A stretch of DNA of 64,000 nucleotides from Bacteroidota bacterium. GTDB taxonomy: Bacteria; Bacteroidota; Rhodothermia; JANXDC01. The translations under genes were made by a program, and so were the position numbers. A model generated the notes under the pieces. It had not been told where the DNA came from. It saw only the letters and a program-made list of their open reading frames with translations, and did no database searches. Shown here in pieces: positions 7,251 through 15,950 of the stretch. How positions within the stretch are numbered: the stretch's first letter is position 1; the number at the start of each line of letters is the position of its first letter. The stretch covers positions 1 through 64,000 of the forward strand of contig JANXDC010000005.1 of NCBI GenBank assembly GCA_025059945.1, given 5' to 3'.

Positions 7251-8027
7251 TTACGTTTCCCGCCCTTCGGATTGGCGTGCGTAGTAGGCCCAAAGCTCGG
7301 CGTCGTTCATGCGACCGGAGACGAGCTCGTTGGCCAGGTAGTAGGACTCGAAGGTGCCCGCGTCCGTCCACCACCCCTCCAGCACATCGTAGGTAAGCTC
7401 TCCCCACCGAATATAGGCGTTGTTGACGTCGGTGATCTCTAGCTCTCCGCGGGCGCTGGGCTTAAGGCCCCGGATGACGTCGAAGACGCGCGAGTCGTAA
7501 AAGTAGATGCCCGTAACGCAGAAGGAGGACTTGGGCGCAAGGGGCTTTTCCTCGATGCCCAGTATGCGGCCATCCGGGCCCAGTTCCGGCACCCCGTATC
7601 GGCTGGGGTCCGGCACCCGTTTGATCAAAATCTTGGCCCCCGAGGGCTGCATCCGATACCGCTCCGCGTAGGGCGCTAAGGAGGCCTCGAAGATGTTATC
7701 GCCTAGGATCACGACCATGCGGCTTGTTCCCACAAAGCCCTCGGCCAGCCCGAGCGCTTGCGCGATGCCGCCAGGCTCATCCTGCACCTTGTACGTAAAA
7801 CGGCAGCCGAACTCCCGACCGCTGCCCAGCAGCTGCACCACGTCGCCCATGTGTTCGGTTCCGGTGACGATCAGGATGTCCTCGATGCCGATCTCCCGAA
7901 GCTTCTCGATCGGGTAATAGATCATGGGCTTGCGGCCGACGGGCAGCAGGTGCTTGTTCGTGACCTTGGTCAGGGGATACAGCCGAGAACCTGTGCCGCC
8001 GGCCAGGACGATACCCTTAAGCTCCAT
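7251..8027 (-). CDS. rfbA: Glucose-1-phosphate thymidylyltransferase
   Basis: A 258-residue nucleotidyltransferase that makes dTDP-glucose from dTTP and glucose 1-phosphate. The signature GIVLAGGTGSRLYPLT (residues 5-20) with PVGRKPMIYYPIEKL, the metal-binding LGDNIFE and the EEKP motif are all visible. It is shorter than the approximately 290-residue E. coli RmlA and so belongs to the short form common in many phyla; related enzymes use UTP, so the sugar base is inferred partly from the adjacent dehydratase. It overlaps the rfbB gene by 11 bases and has GGAAG before its ATG. Confidence 0.9.
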   Translation of the reverse strand: MELKGIVLAGGTGSRLYPLTKVTNKHLLPVGRKPMIYYPIEKLREIGIEDILIVTGTEHMGDVVQLLGSGREFGCRFTYKVQDEPGGIAQALGLAEGFVGTSRMVVILGDNIFEASLAPYAERYRMQPSGAKILIKRVPDPSRYGVPELGPDGRILGIEEKPLAPKSSFCVTGIYFYDSRVFDVIRGLKPSARGELEITDVNNAYIRWGELTYDVLEGWWTDAGTFESYYLANELVSGRMNDAELWAYYARQSEGRET

Positions 8028-9099
8028 AGGCTCTTCCCTCGGCGATGCGTTGGGCGTATTGACGCGCGTAGTATTCGCGGTAGGCTCCGCTGGTTACGCG
8101 CTCTAGCCAATCCTGGTTGGCCAGATACCAACGGATAGTCTCCCGAAGCGCCTCCGCAAACGCATAACGCGGCCGCCAGCCCAGCTCCCGCTCCAGCTTG
8201 CTCGGATCGATTGCGTAACGCCGATCATGCCCGGGCCGATCGGGCACAAAGCGAATCAGAGAGCGGCCCATACCCGGCGGACGGCCCAGTTCCGCATCGA
8301 GCAAATCGCAGAGCAGCTCCACAAGGTCGCGATTGCGCCACTCGTTGCGCGCCCCCACGTTGTAGGTTTGCCCCACGCGGCCGGCGTGGTAGATCAGCTC
8401 GATGGCCGCTACGTGGTCGCGCACGTAGATCCAATCCCGCACGTTTTCGCCGCTTCCGTAGATGGGCAGGGGCTCAAGCCGGATCAAGTTACGGATCATA
8501 AGCGGAATGAGCTTCTCCGGAAACTGGTACGGACCGAAGTTGTTGGAGCAGTTCGAGATCACCACCGGAAGCCCGTACGTATGATGCCAAGCCCGCACCA
8601 GATGGTCGCTAGCGGCCTTGGAGGCCGCATAGGGGCTCGTAGGCCGGTAGGGGCTTTCCTCGGTAAAATAGCCTGTCGGCCCCAGGGAGCCATAGACCTC
8701 ATCGGTTGAGATGTGATAGAAGCGCACTTCGTTCTCGGAGCGCCCTTCCCAATGCCGCTGGGCCACCTTGAGGAGCGTGAGCGTGCCCAGAACGTTCGTG
8801 TGCAAAAAGGCGTCGGGCTCTAAAATCGAACGATCTACGTGCGATTCGGCCGCCAGATGGATGACGCCGGTTAGGCCGAAGTCCCGGAAAAGCCGATCGA
8901 TGAGCTCAGCATCCGCCACGTCGCCTCGGACGAAGACGTAGTTGGGGGCTGATTCTATGGGGCGCAGGTTCTCCAGGTTGCCTGCGTAGGTGAGCTTGTC
9001 GAGGTTCACAAACAGATAATCCGGATACCGGGGTACGAGCTCAAGCAAAAGGTTGGAGCCGATAAAGCCCGCACCACCGGTAACGAGAATACGTCGCAT
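8017..9099 (-). CDS. rfbB: dTDP-glucose 4,6-dehydratase
   Basis: A 360-residue extended short-chain dehydrogenase that converts dTDP-glucose to dTDP-4-keto-6-deoxyglucose with bound NAD. The GGAGFIGSN nucleotide site is at residues 8-16, with HLAAESHVDRSI, the STDEVYGSLG block with the active-site Thr-Asp-Glu, and YAASKAASD carrying the catalytic Tyr and Lys. Length and motifs are standard. It is the first gene of the minus-strand dTDP-sugar operon and is divergent from the aldolase gene across a 133-base gap. Confidence 0.95.
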   Translation of the reverse strand: MRRILVTGGAGFIGSNLLLELVPRYPDYLFVNLDKLTYAGNLENLRPIESAPNYVFVRGDVADAELIDRLFRDFGLTGVIHLAAESHVDRSILEPDAFLHTNVLGTLTLLKVAQRHWEGRSENEVRFYHISTDEVYGSLGPTGYFTEESPYRPTSPYAASKAASDHLVRAWHHTYGLPVVISNCSNNFGPYQFPEKLIPLMIRNLIRLEPLPIYGSGENVRDWIYVRDHVAAIELIYHAGRVGQTYNVGARNEWRNRDLVELLCDLLDAELGRPPGMGRSLIRFVPDRPGHDRRYAIDPSKLERELGWRPRYAFAEALRETIRWYLANQDWLERVTSGAYREYYARQYAQRIAEGRAYGA

Positions 9100-9164
9100 A
9101 GGGGGCTCCCGTCTCCCGGGCGTGTGCTATTTACGCACGTCCGAGCCTGGCTGTCCAGTCGAAC

Positions 9165-9193
9165 TTGGCAGTTTCGCGCGTAGGGTCTATTTT
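9165..9193 (+). promoter_or_regulatory. Sigma70-like promoter for the aldolase operon
   Basis: TTGGCA (9165-9170) and TATTTT (9188-9193) with a 17-base spacer. The predicted start near 9200 leaves a short leader that contains GGGAGG (from about 9219) before the aldolase ATG at 9233. Confidence 0.6.
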
Positions 9194-9232
9194 TGGGCTG
9201 TAGAAACCGACGCAGAAAGGGAGGTTTAGGTC

Positions 9233-10315
9233 ATGTCGACGCTTGAAGTGCGCACCGACACGCTAGACGGCATCGTCCAGCTGCTGGGCGATCAGGCTGA
9301 GTATTTGCTAGGGCATGTCTGTCAGACGGTTCCCAAGGAGATGCTGCATCTGCCCGGACCGGACTTCGTGGATCGGGTTTGGGCCAACTCGGATCGCAAC
9401 AACCGCGTCCTGCGCAGCCTGCAGGCGCTTTTCGGGCATGGCAGGCTAGCGGGCACCGGATATCTGTCGATTTTGCCTGTAGACCAAGGGGTAGAGCATT
9501 CCGGCGGCGCCTCTTTTGCCCCCAATCCCCTGTACTTTGACCCCGAGAACATCATACGCCTGGCCCTTGAGGGCGGCTGCAACGCGGTGGCCTCCACTTT
9601 TGGGGTGCTCGGCGCCGTGGCGCGCCAATACGCGCACAAGATCCCCTTTATCGTGAAGATCAATCACAACGAGCTGCTTACCTATCCCAACAAGTACGAT
9701 CAGATCCTCTTTGGCACGGTCGAGCAGGCCTATGAAATGGGCGCTGTGGCCGTGGGGGCGACCGTTTACTTCGGCTCCGAGGAATCAAGCCGCCAGATTC
9801 AAGAGATCGCGGAGGTCTTCGCCTACGCGCACGAGCTCGGCATGGCCACGGTTTTGTGGTGCTATCTGCGCAATGCGGCCTTCAAAAAAGACGGGATCGA
9901 CTATCACACGGCGGCCGATCTGACCGGACAGGCCAATCACCTGGGCGCCACGCTGCAGGCGGATATCATCAAGCAAAAGCTGCCCACGACCAACGGCGGC
10001 TATACGGCACTCAACTTCGGCCGCACGCACAAAAAAGTCTACGAGGCGCTCACCTCTGAGCACCCAATCGACCTGTGCCGCTATCAGGTGGTGAACAATT
10101 ACATGGGCCGCGTGGGGCTTATCAACTCCGGCGGGGAATCCAAGGGGGCAAGCGATCTAGCGGAGGCGGTTTGGACGGCCGTCGTCAACAAGCGCGCTGG
10201 CGGCATGGGCTTGATCTCGGGCCGCAAGGCCTTCCAACGCCCCATGGAGGAGGGCATCCGGCTTCTGCACGCGATCCAGGACGTGTACCTGAATCCCGAA
10301 ATCACCGTGGCCTAG
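9233..10315 (+). CDS. fbaB: Fructose-bisphosphate aldolase class I (FbaB/DhnA type)
   Basis: A 360-residue DeoC/FbaB-type class I aldolase, which cleaves fructose 1,6-bisphosphate through a lysine Schiff base. Family features are [18 protein letters not shown] (residues 78-95), the [12 protein letters not shown] strand, the Lys in ADIIKQK near residue 247 as the likely Schiff-base lysine, and the C-terminal NSGGESKG phosphate loop. No zinc-binding class II motif is present. A GGGAGG site lies before the ATG. It is followed after one base by the BtpA-like gene, so the two are certainly co-transcribed. Confidence 0.92.
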   Translation: MSTLEVRTDTLDGIVQLLGDQAEYLLGHVCQTVPKEMLHLPGPDFVDRVWANSDRNNRVLRSLQALFGHGRLAGTGYLSILPVDQGVEHSGGASFAPNPLYFDPENIIRLALEGGCNAVASTFGVLGAVARQYAHKIPFIVKINHNELLTYPNKYDQILFGTVEQAYEMGAVAVGATVYFGSEESSRQIQEIAEVFAYAHELGMATVLWCYLRNAAFKKDGIDYHTAADLTGQANHLGATLQADIIKQKLPTTNGGYTALNFGRTHKKVYEALTSEHPIDLCRYQVVNNYMGRVGLINSGGESKGASDLAEAVWTAVVNKRAGGMGLISGRKAFQRPMEEGIRLLHAIQDVYLNPEITVA

Positions 10316-10316
10316 G

Positions 10317-11144
10317 GTGACGCACGCAGAACAAGCGCGGCCCGTGCTGGGGCTGGAGCGCCCGGTCTTCGGCATGGTGCACCTGAAACCGCTTCCCGGA
10401 AGCCCCCGCTACGGAGGGTCCGTGGCGGCCATCCTGGAGGCCGCGCTGCAAGACGCCGAGGCGCTCATCACAGGCGGCGTCGACGGGCTAATGGTCGAGA
10501 ACTTCGGCGATATCCCCTTTCTCAAGTCCCAGATTCCGCCCGAGGCGCTTGCCGTGATGCGGGAGGTGCTGCGCGCCTTAAGGGAACGCTTTTCCTGCCC
10601 GATTGGGGTGAACGTGCTGCGCAACGACGCGCTGGCCGCCTTGGAGCTGGCCACCGCCTGCGGAGCGCAGTTTATTCGGGTCAACGTCTACGTGGGCGCC
10701 CGCCTGACCGATCAGGGCCTGATCGAGGGGTGCGCGGCCCATGTGCAACGCCGCAAAGCCGAACTGGGCAGCCCGGTGCAGATCTTCGCGGACGTGAACG
10801 TAAAACACTCCGTTCCCATCGGCCCCTATGGCGTCGAGCAAGAAGCCCAAGACGCGGCCGAACGCGGGCTGGCCGACGCTTTGTTGGTTACGGGCACGGC
10901 TACGGGACAAGCGGCGGAGCTAGCCGAACTGCGACGCGTACGAGAATCCACATCCCGGCCTGTGCTCGTCGGCAGCGGCCTTAGCCCTGAGAACTTGCCG
11001 CACTTCTTCCCCCAAGCCGACGGCTTTATTGTGGGCACCTGCTTTAAGCGTGGCCGACGTCCGGAGGCCCCCGTCGAGGTGGAGCGGGTGGCGCACTTTA
11101 TGGAGGTGATTGCTCGTCTGCGACGGCTGTACGCTCAGCCCTGA
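10317..11144 (+). CDS. BtpA/SgcQ family TIM-barrel protein
   Basis: A 275-residue member of the BtpA family. The opening [19 protein letters not shown], then [14 protein letters not shown], and later [18 protein letters not shown] and [12 protein letters not shown] blocks match the whole family length. BtpA was named for a role in photosystem I assembly in cyanobacteria, but many non-phototrophs carry it, and the beta/alpha-barrel with a phosphate-loop-like GSGLS end suggests a sugar-phosphate or nucleoside enzyme. The start is GTG one base after the aldolase stop. Co-expression with aldolase supports a carbohydrate role here (inference). Its 3' end overlaps the convergent phosphatase gene by 10 bases. 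Confidence 0.85.
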   Translation: MTHAEQARPVLGLERPVFGMVHLKPLPGSPRYGGSVAAILEAALQDAEALITGGVDGLMVENFGDIPFLKSQIPPEALAVMREVLRALRERFSCPIGVNVLRNDALAALELATACGAQFIRVNVYVGARLTDQGLIEGCAAHVQRRKAELGSPVQIFADVNVKHSVPIGPYGVEQEAQDAAERGLADALLVTGTATGQAAELAELRRVRESTSRPVLVGSGLSPENLPHFFPQADGFIVGTCFKRGRRPEAPVEVERVAHFMEVIARLRRLYAQP

Positions 11145-11803
11145 TAGGGCACCTGCACCAGGCGCCGCTCGGGCAGATACAAGCCCGTAAGCCGACCCAG
11201 TCCGGGCACGGCCGCGTACACGCAGCCCGTATCGAGACCGATGCGCCGCTCCTCTAATAAGGGCTCCGGAAGCGGTGTGTGCCCGAATACAACCGGCTTT
11301 TCCCAGACCAGCGCCTCATGGGGGACCTTTAGATGCTCTCGCGACCACAGCCAGAGCTCCGGATCGGGGTTTTCCAGATGCCATGCGATGGATCGCTCTG
11401 GACGCAGGCCCCCATGGACAAAAAAGTACTCGGCCGTATCGTAGTACAGTCGCGTGCGGCCCACCAGATCGATATGAGCCTCGGGGAAGTACAGTCGGCC
11501 GTAGCGGGCTTGATAGGAGCGCCAGGTGGACTCCGCGCCGTTGAGCCCCCACAGCACCGGATCGCCGTCTTGCCAGTACTCGAGCATGAGTTGTTCGTGG
11601 TTGCCCCTTAAGAGCACTAGATCCGGCCGCTGACGCTCTAAGTCCGCGAGAAACTCCAACACACCGGCCGGATCGGGGCCACGGTCGATGTAATCCCCCA
11701 GAAAGACCAGCACGCGATCCGGCTCCGGCTGGGCCCGATCTAAGAGGGCTTTGAGCGTCCGCAGGCAACCATGCACGTCGCCAATGACGAAGTATTTATT
11801 CAT
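11135..11803 (-). CDS. Metallophosphatase, PP2A/ApaH-like serine/threonine phosphatase family
   Basis: A 222-residue calcineurin-like phosphoesterase with the full metal-site order: GDVHG (residues 8-12), GDYIDRGPD, RGNHE, then HGG and GHTP. Together they bind two metal ions and hydrolyse phosphoesters; members dephosphorylate proteins or split Ap4A-type dinucleotides, and sequence alone does not choose between these. It shares a four-base ATGA overlap with the nusB stop, so it is translated with NusB, and its end overlaps the BtpA gene. Confidence 0.88.
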   Translation of the reverse strand: MNKYFVIGDVHGCLRTLKALLDRAQPEPDRVLVFLGDYIDRGPDPAGVLEFLADLERQRPDLVLLRGNHEQLMLEYWQDGDPVLWGLNGAESTWRSYQARYGRLYFPEAHIDLVGRTRLYYDTAEYFFVHGGLRPERSIAWHLENPDPELWLWSREHLKVPHEALVWEKPVVFGHTPLPEPLLEERRIGLDTGCVYAAVPGLGRLTGLYLPERRLVQVPYQG

Positions 11804-12270
11804 TCCGGAGAGGTCTCAATAAGCCCCCGACCCGTTTTGCGCAGCTGGCCCGTGGTGCGCAACTCCTCCAGAATGCTATCCAGGACACCATTAACGAATC
11901 GGTGGCTTTCCTCCGTACTGAAGCGCTTGACTAGCTCGATAGCCTCGTCCAGGGAGACCTTGGGGGGAATATCCTCGAAATAGAGCAACTCCGCGATCGC
12001 CATACGCAACGCAACGCGGTCGATGACGGCGATGCGCTCCAAATCCCAGTTCGTCGCATGCCGGCTGATGTAGCGGTCCAGCACCTCCAGGTGCTCAAGA
12101 ACGCGCCGATAAAGCCTCTGGGCAAACTCGAGCCCTATCGGATCATGCTGAAGACGGGAGGCGATGAGGTCTTGGTAAACGTAGACGGGATCCTGGCGAC
12201 CCACCTCGTAGGCGTATAGCGCCTGTAGGACGAGTTCCCGCAACGCGTGACGATCTAAGAGTTCTGGCAT
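11800..12270 (-). CDS. nusB: Transcription antitermination factor NusB
   Basis: A 156-residue NusB, which with NusE (S10) binds boxA RNA for rRNA antitermination. The all-helical pattern is typical: RHALRELVLQALYAYE at the start, then the diagnostic NWDLERIAVIDRVALRMAIAELLYFEDIPPKVSLDEAIELVKRFS region and FVNGVLDSI. ATG at 12270 gives the usual N-terminus; a GTG at 12300 would add ten residues with no better ribosome site. It follows the amino-acid dehydrogenase by 37 bases and overlaps the phosphatase start. Confidence 0.93.
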   Translation of the reverse strand: MPELLDRHALRELVLQALYAYEVGRQDPVYVYQDLIASRLQHDPIGLEFAQRLYRRVLEHLEVLDRYISRHATNWDLERIAVIDRVALRMAIAELLYFEDIPPKVSLDEAIELVKRFSTEESHRFVNGVLDSILEELRTTGQLRKTGRGLIETSPE

Positions 12271-12307
12271 GCCGCATCCCGCTACCCAAAGGGAGGGCAC
12301 AGATAGC

Positions 12308-13465
<1,158 letters not shown>

Positions 13466-13604
13466 GCTTGCTCCAGTCGTGTAGTACAAGGGAACGGGGG
13501 TGTCCCACCATTGGCGCTGCGAAAATACACTACCCCCTCGGGTGTACGCTACCTCAACCTGAGCTCCACCGGACGCCTTCTTGTAGGAGGCCCTAATAAG
13601 AACT

Positions 13605-13627
13605 GGGGACGCCTTGTGGGCGTCCCC
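13605..13627 (-). terminator. Intrinsic terminator-like hairpin after EF-G2
   Basis: A 9-bp perfect GC-rich stem (GGGGACGCC with GGCGTCCCC) and a 5-base loop lie 34 bases beyond the stop of the EF-G2 gene. On the minus strand it is followed by AGTTCTTATT, a weak T-rich run. It separates EF-G2 from the downstream dehydrogenase operon. Confidence 0.6.
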
Positions 13628-13660
13628 TGCATCTGTCCGAGGCAAGAAAAACACACAACC

Positions 13661-15799
13661 CTAAGCGTCCTCGAGCACCATCTCTTCGCGGGCCTCGGCG
13701 ATGAGCTTTTCCTGTAGCTCTCGGGGCACGGGTTCGTAATGGCTTAAAGCCGCCCGATGCACGCCTCGGCCCTGCGTGAGGGAGCGCAGGGCGCTGGCGT
13801 ACTTGTACAGCTCGGCCAGTGGCACCTTGGCCCGAACGCGCTGCAGATGCCCATCGGGCTCCATGCCCAGAATCTTGCCCCTACGCGTGGACAAGTCCCC
13901 GATTACGTCGCCCATATAGGCCTCCGGCGTCCACACCTCCACATCGTAGATGGGCTCCAGCAGAATCGGCTGCGCCTCCAGAAAGCCCTGCTTGAAGGCC
14001 ATGCGTGCGGCGGTCTTAAAGGCGGCCTCGTTAGAGTCGACCGGATGCATGAGCCCGCCGTGTACGGCTACGCGCACATCTACGACGGGATAGCCGGTCA
14101 GCGGCCCGCGCTCCATGATCTCCATGATGCCCTTCAGAATAGCGGGCATAAACTTGGCGTCGATGGCGCCACCCACGATGGCGTTCGTGAAAAGCAACTT
14201 GCCCCCCCACTTGAGCTCCAGTAGCTGCTCTTCGCGCACCGTAATGTCCGGCGGATAGGGGGCGCCCTCCTGGTAGGGGTCGATCAGGAAATGCACCTCG
14301 GCGAACTGCCCGGCGCCGCCGGTCTGCTTCTTGTGCCGGTACTGCGTGCGCACGGACTTGCGGATCGTCTCCCGATACGGCACGCGGGGCTTTACGAGCT
14401 CCACCTCTAGACCAAAGCGCGCGCGCAGCCGGTCCTGCGCCACAATAAGCTGCATCTCCCCTTGACCTTCCAGGAGCAGCTGCCGGAGCTCGTGATCATG
14501 CCGAAAAATCAGCGTGGGGTCTTCTTCGTGCAGCTGGTGCAGGGCTTGGGCCATCTTCTCCTCATCGCCTTTGCCCCGGCTGCGAATGGCCACTGTAATG
14601 CGCGGCTCCGGCAAGGGAGTGGGCGGGATGCCCCAGTCGACGGTCTTGTCACGGAGCGTATGGCCGGTGCGCGTATTCTTGAGCTTGACCACGGCCCCGA
14701 GATCGCCCACAAGCAGGCGGGGGACCTCCTCGCGGCGCCGGCCGTTCATAACGTACAGAGCGCCCAAGCGCTCCACGGCCCCGTTCTGATGGTTGACCAG
14801 ATCCATGCCGGGCTCCACCGTGCCCGAGTAGACGCGGAAAAAGGCGTACTCGCCCATCTTGGGCTCGATCATGGACTTGAAGACATACAGCACAACCGGC
14901 CCCGACGGATCCGCAACCAGCCTCCGGCCCTGCTCCAAAAGCGGAGGGGGCACCTCCTGGGGCGAGGGGGCCACTTGTTGCAAAAACTCCACCAGCGGCC
15001 CCACGCCGATCGCGCTGGAGGCGGCAGTGCAGAAAACAGGAAACAGAGAGCGCTCCAGCAGCTCATGGCGCATGCCCGCGCTCAGCTCTTCGAACGTGAG
15101 CTCACCCTTCTCGAAGTAGCGCTCCAGAAGCGCATCGTCGTGTTCGGCCACGTTCTCTACGAGCTCCCTGTGCAACGCCTCGGCCCGCTCGGCTAGCGCC
15201 TGAGGGATCGGCTCCACCCGAACCGGATCGGGCTTTCCGGGCTCGAACACAAGCAACTTCATGCGCAGCACATCGACGATTTGCCGAAAACCCGGCCCCT
15301 CTTGTACGGGGAACTGCATCGCCGTTACCGCCCGCCCTAGGCGCTGGCGAAGCATCGATACAGTTTGCTCAAAGCGCGCATGCTCCTTGTCCAGTTGGTT
15401 GAGGACAATCACCACAGGCTTCTGCTGACGTTCCAGCTCACGCCAAACGTTCTCGGCGCCCACCTCCAGCCCCTCGACCGCGTTGATGACAAGCAGCGCC
15501 GTGTCGGCTACCCTGAGCGCCCCCAGTTGCTCGCCCAAGAAATCCGGATACCCAGGGGTGTCAAGCAGGTTGAGCTTGTACCCACCTCGCTCCGCATGCA
15601 GCATCGAGGTGAAGATCGAGAACTTGCGCTGCACCTCGGCCTCATCGAAGTCCGCCGTCGTGTTGCCCTCTGGCACGCTACCCATCCGGGCGATAGCGCC
15701 GCAGGCGAATAGCATGGCCTCGGCCAGCGTGGTTTTGCCCGAACCCGCATGGCCCACCAATACGAGGTTGCGCACCCGCTGGGGATCGTAGACCGGCAT
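13661..15799 (-). CDS. Elongation factor G-like GTPase (EF-G2 type)
   Basis: A 712-residue translational GTPase with EF-G architecture: G domain, domain II, III, then IV and the C-terminal V. The P-loop GHAGSGKT is at residues 16-23. The switch II motif reads DTPGYPDF, with Tyr where canonical EF-G has the catalytic His of DTPGHVDF, and the G4 motif is NQLDKE and not NKMD. These changes mark the EF-G2/EF-G-like subfamily (as in Thermus EF-G-2), whose role is not settled, and not the essential fusA. The start ATG at 15799 has an ideal AAGGAGG 5 bases upstream; a farther ATG is out of register with that site. Confidence 0.88.
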   Translation of the reverse strand: MPVYDPQRVRNLVLVGHAGSGKTTLAEAMLFACGAIARMGSVPEGNTTADFDEAEVQRKFSIFTSMLHAERGGYKLNLLDTPGYPDFLGEQLGALRVADTALLVINAVEGLEVGAENVWRELERQQKPVVIVLNQLDKEHARFEQTVSMLRQRLGRAVTAMQFPVQEGPGFRQIVDVLRMKLLVFEPGKPDPVRVEPIPQALAERAEALHRELVENVAEHDDALLERYFEKGELTFEELSAGMRHELLERSLFPVFCTAASSAIGVGPLVEFLQQVAPSPQEVPPPLLEQGRRLVADPSGPVVLYVFKSMIEPKMGEYAFFRVYSGTVEPGMDLVNHQNGAVERLGALYVMNGRRREEVPRLLVGDLGAVVKLKNTRTGHTLRDKTVDWGIPPTPLPEPRITVAIRSRGKGDEEKMAQALHQLHEEDPTLIFRHDHELRQLLLEGQGEMQLIVAQDRLRARFGLEVELVKPRVPYRETIRKSVRTQYRHKKQTGGAGQFAEVHFLIDPYQEGAPYPPDITVREEQLLELKWGGKLLFTNAIVGGAIDAKFMPAILKGIMEIMERGPLTGYPVVDVRVAVHGGLMHPVDSNEAAFKTAARMAFKQGFLEAQPILLEPIYDVEVWTPEAYMGDVIGDLSTRRGKILGMEPDGHLQRVRAKVPLAELYKYASALRSLTQGRGVHRAALSHYEPVPRELQEKLIAEAREEMVLEDA

Positions 15800-15856
15800 A
15801 TGCACCTCCTTGCCCAATTGCTCTTGAGCCCGACCCGAGACCGGTCGGGAGGGGTC

Positions 15857-15884
15857 AATATAGGGGGCGGCTCATTATTGTCAA
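15857..15884 (-). promoter_or_regulatory. Sigma70-like promoter for EF-G2
   Basis: Minus-strand TTGACA (15879-15884) and TATATT (15857-15862) with a 16-base spacer, in the 151-base gap shared with metG. The -35 is a perfect match to the general consensus. Confidence 0.6.
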
Positions 15885-15892
15885 GTCTCCGG

Positions 15893-15922
15893 TTGCTCGG
15901 GCCCCAATGGAGCCGCTAAATT
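15893..15922 (+). promoter_or_regulatory. Possible promoter for metG
   Basis: TTGCTC (15893-15898) and TAAATT (15917-15922) with an 18-base spacer, placed back to back with the EF-G2 promoter. The -35 is poor, so this is tentative. Confidence 0.33.
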
Positions 15923-15950
15923 CTGCCACTACGAATCCGCTCCATACCGT

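Noticed and set aside
9100-9164. Possible rfbB promoter TGGACA-N18-TAAATA on the minus strand
   Set aside because: Weak -35 and long spacer; not strong enough to list as a feature, although a promoter must lie in this gap.
13466-13654. Longer start of the amino-acid dehydrogenase frame
   Set aside because: The extra residues are not family-like; the ATG at 13465 has a GGAG site and the extension runs over the terminator of the EF-G2 gene.
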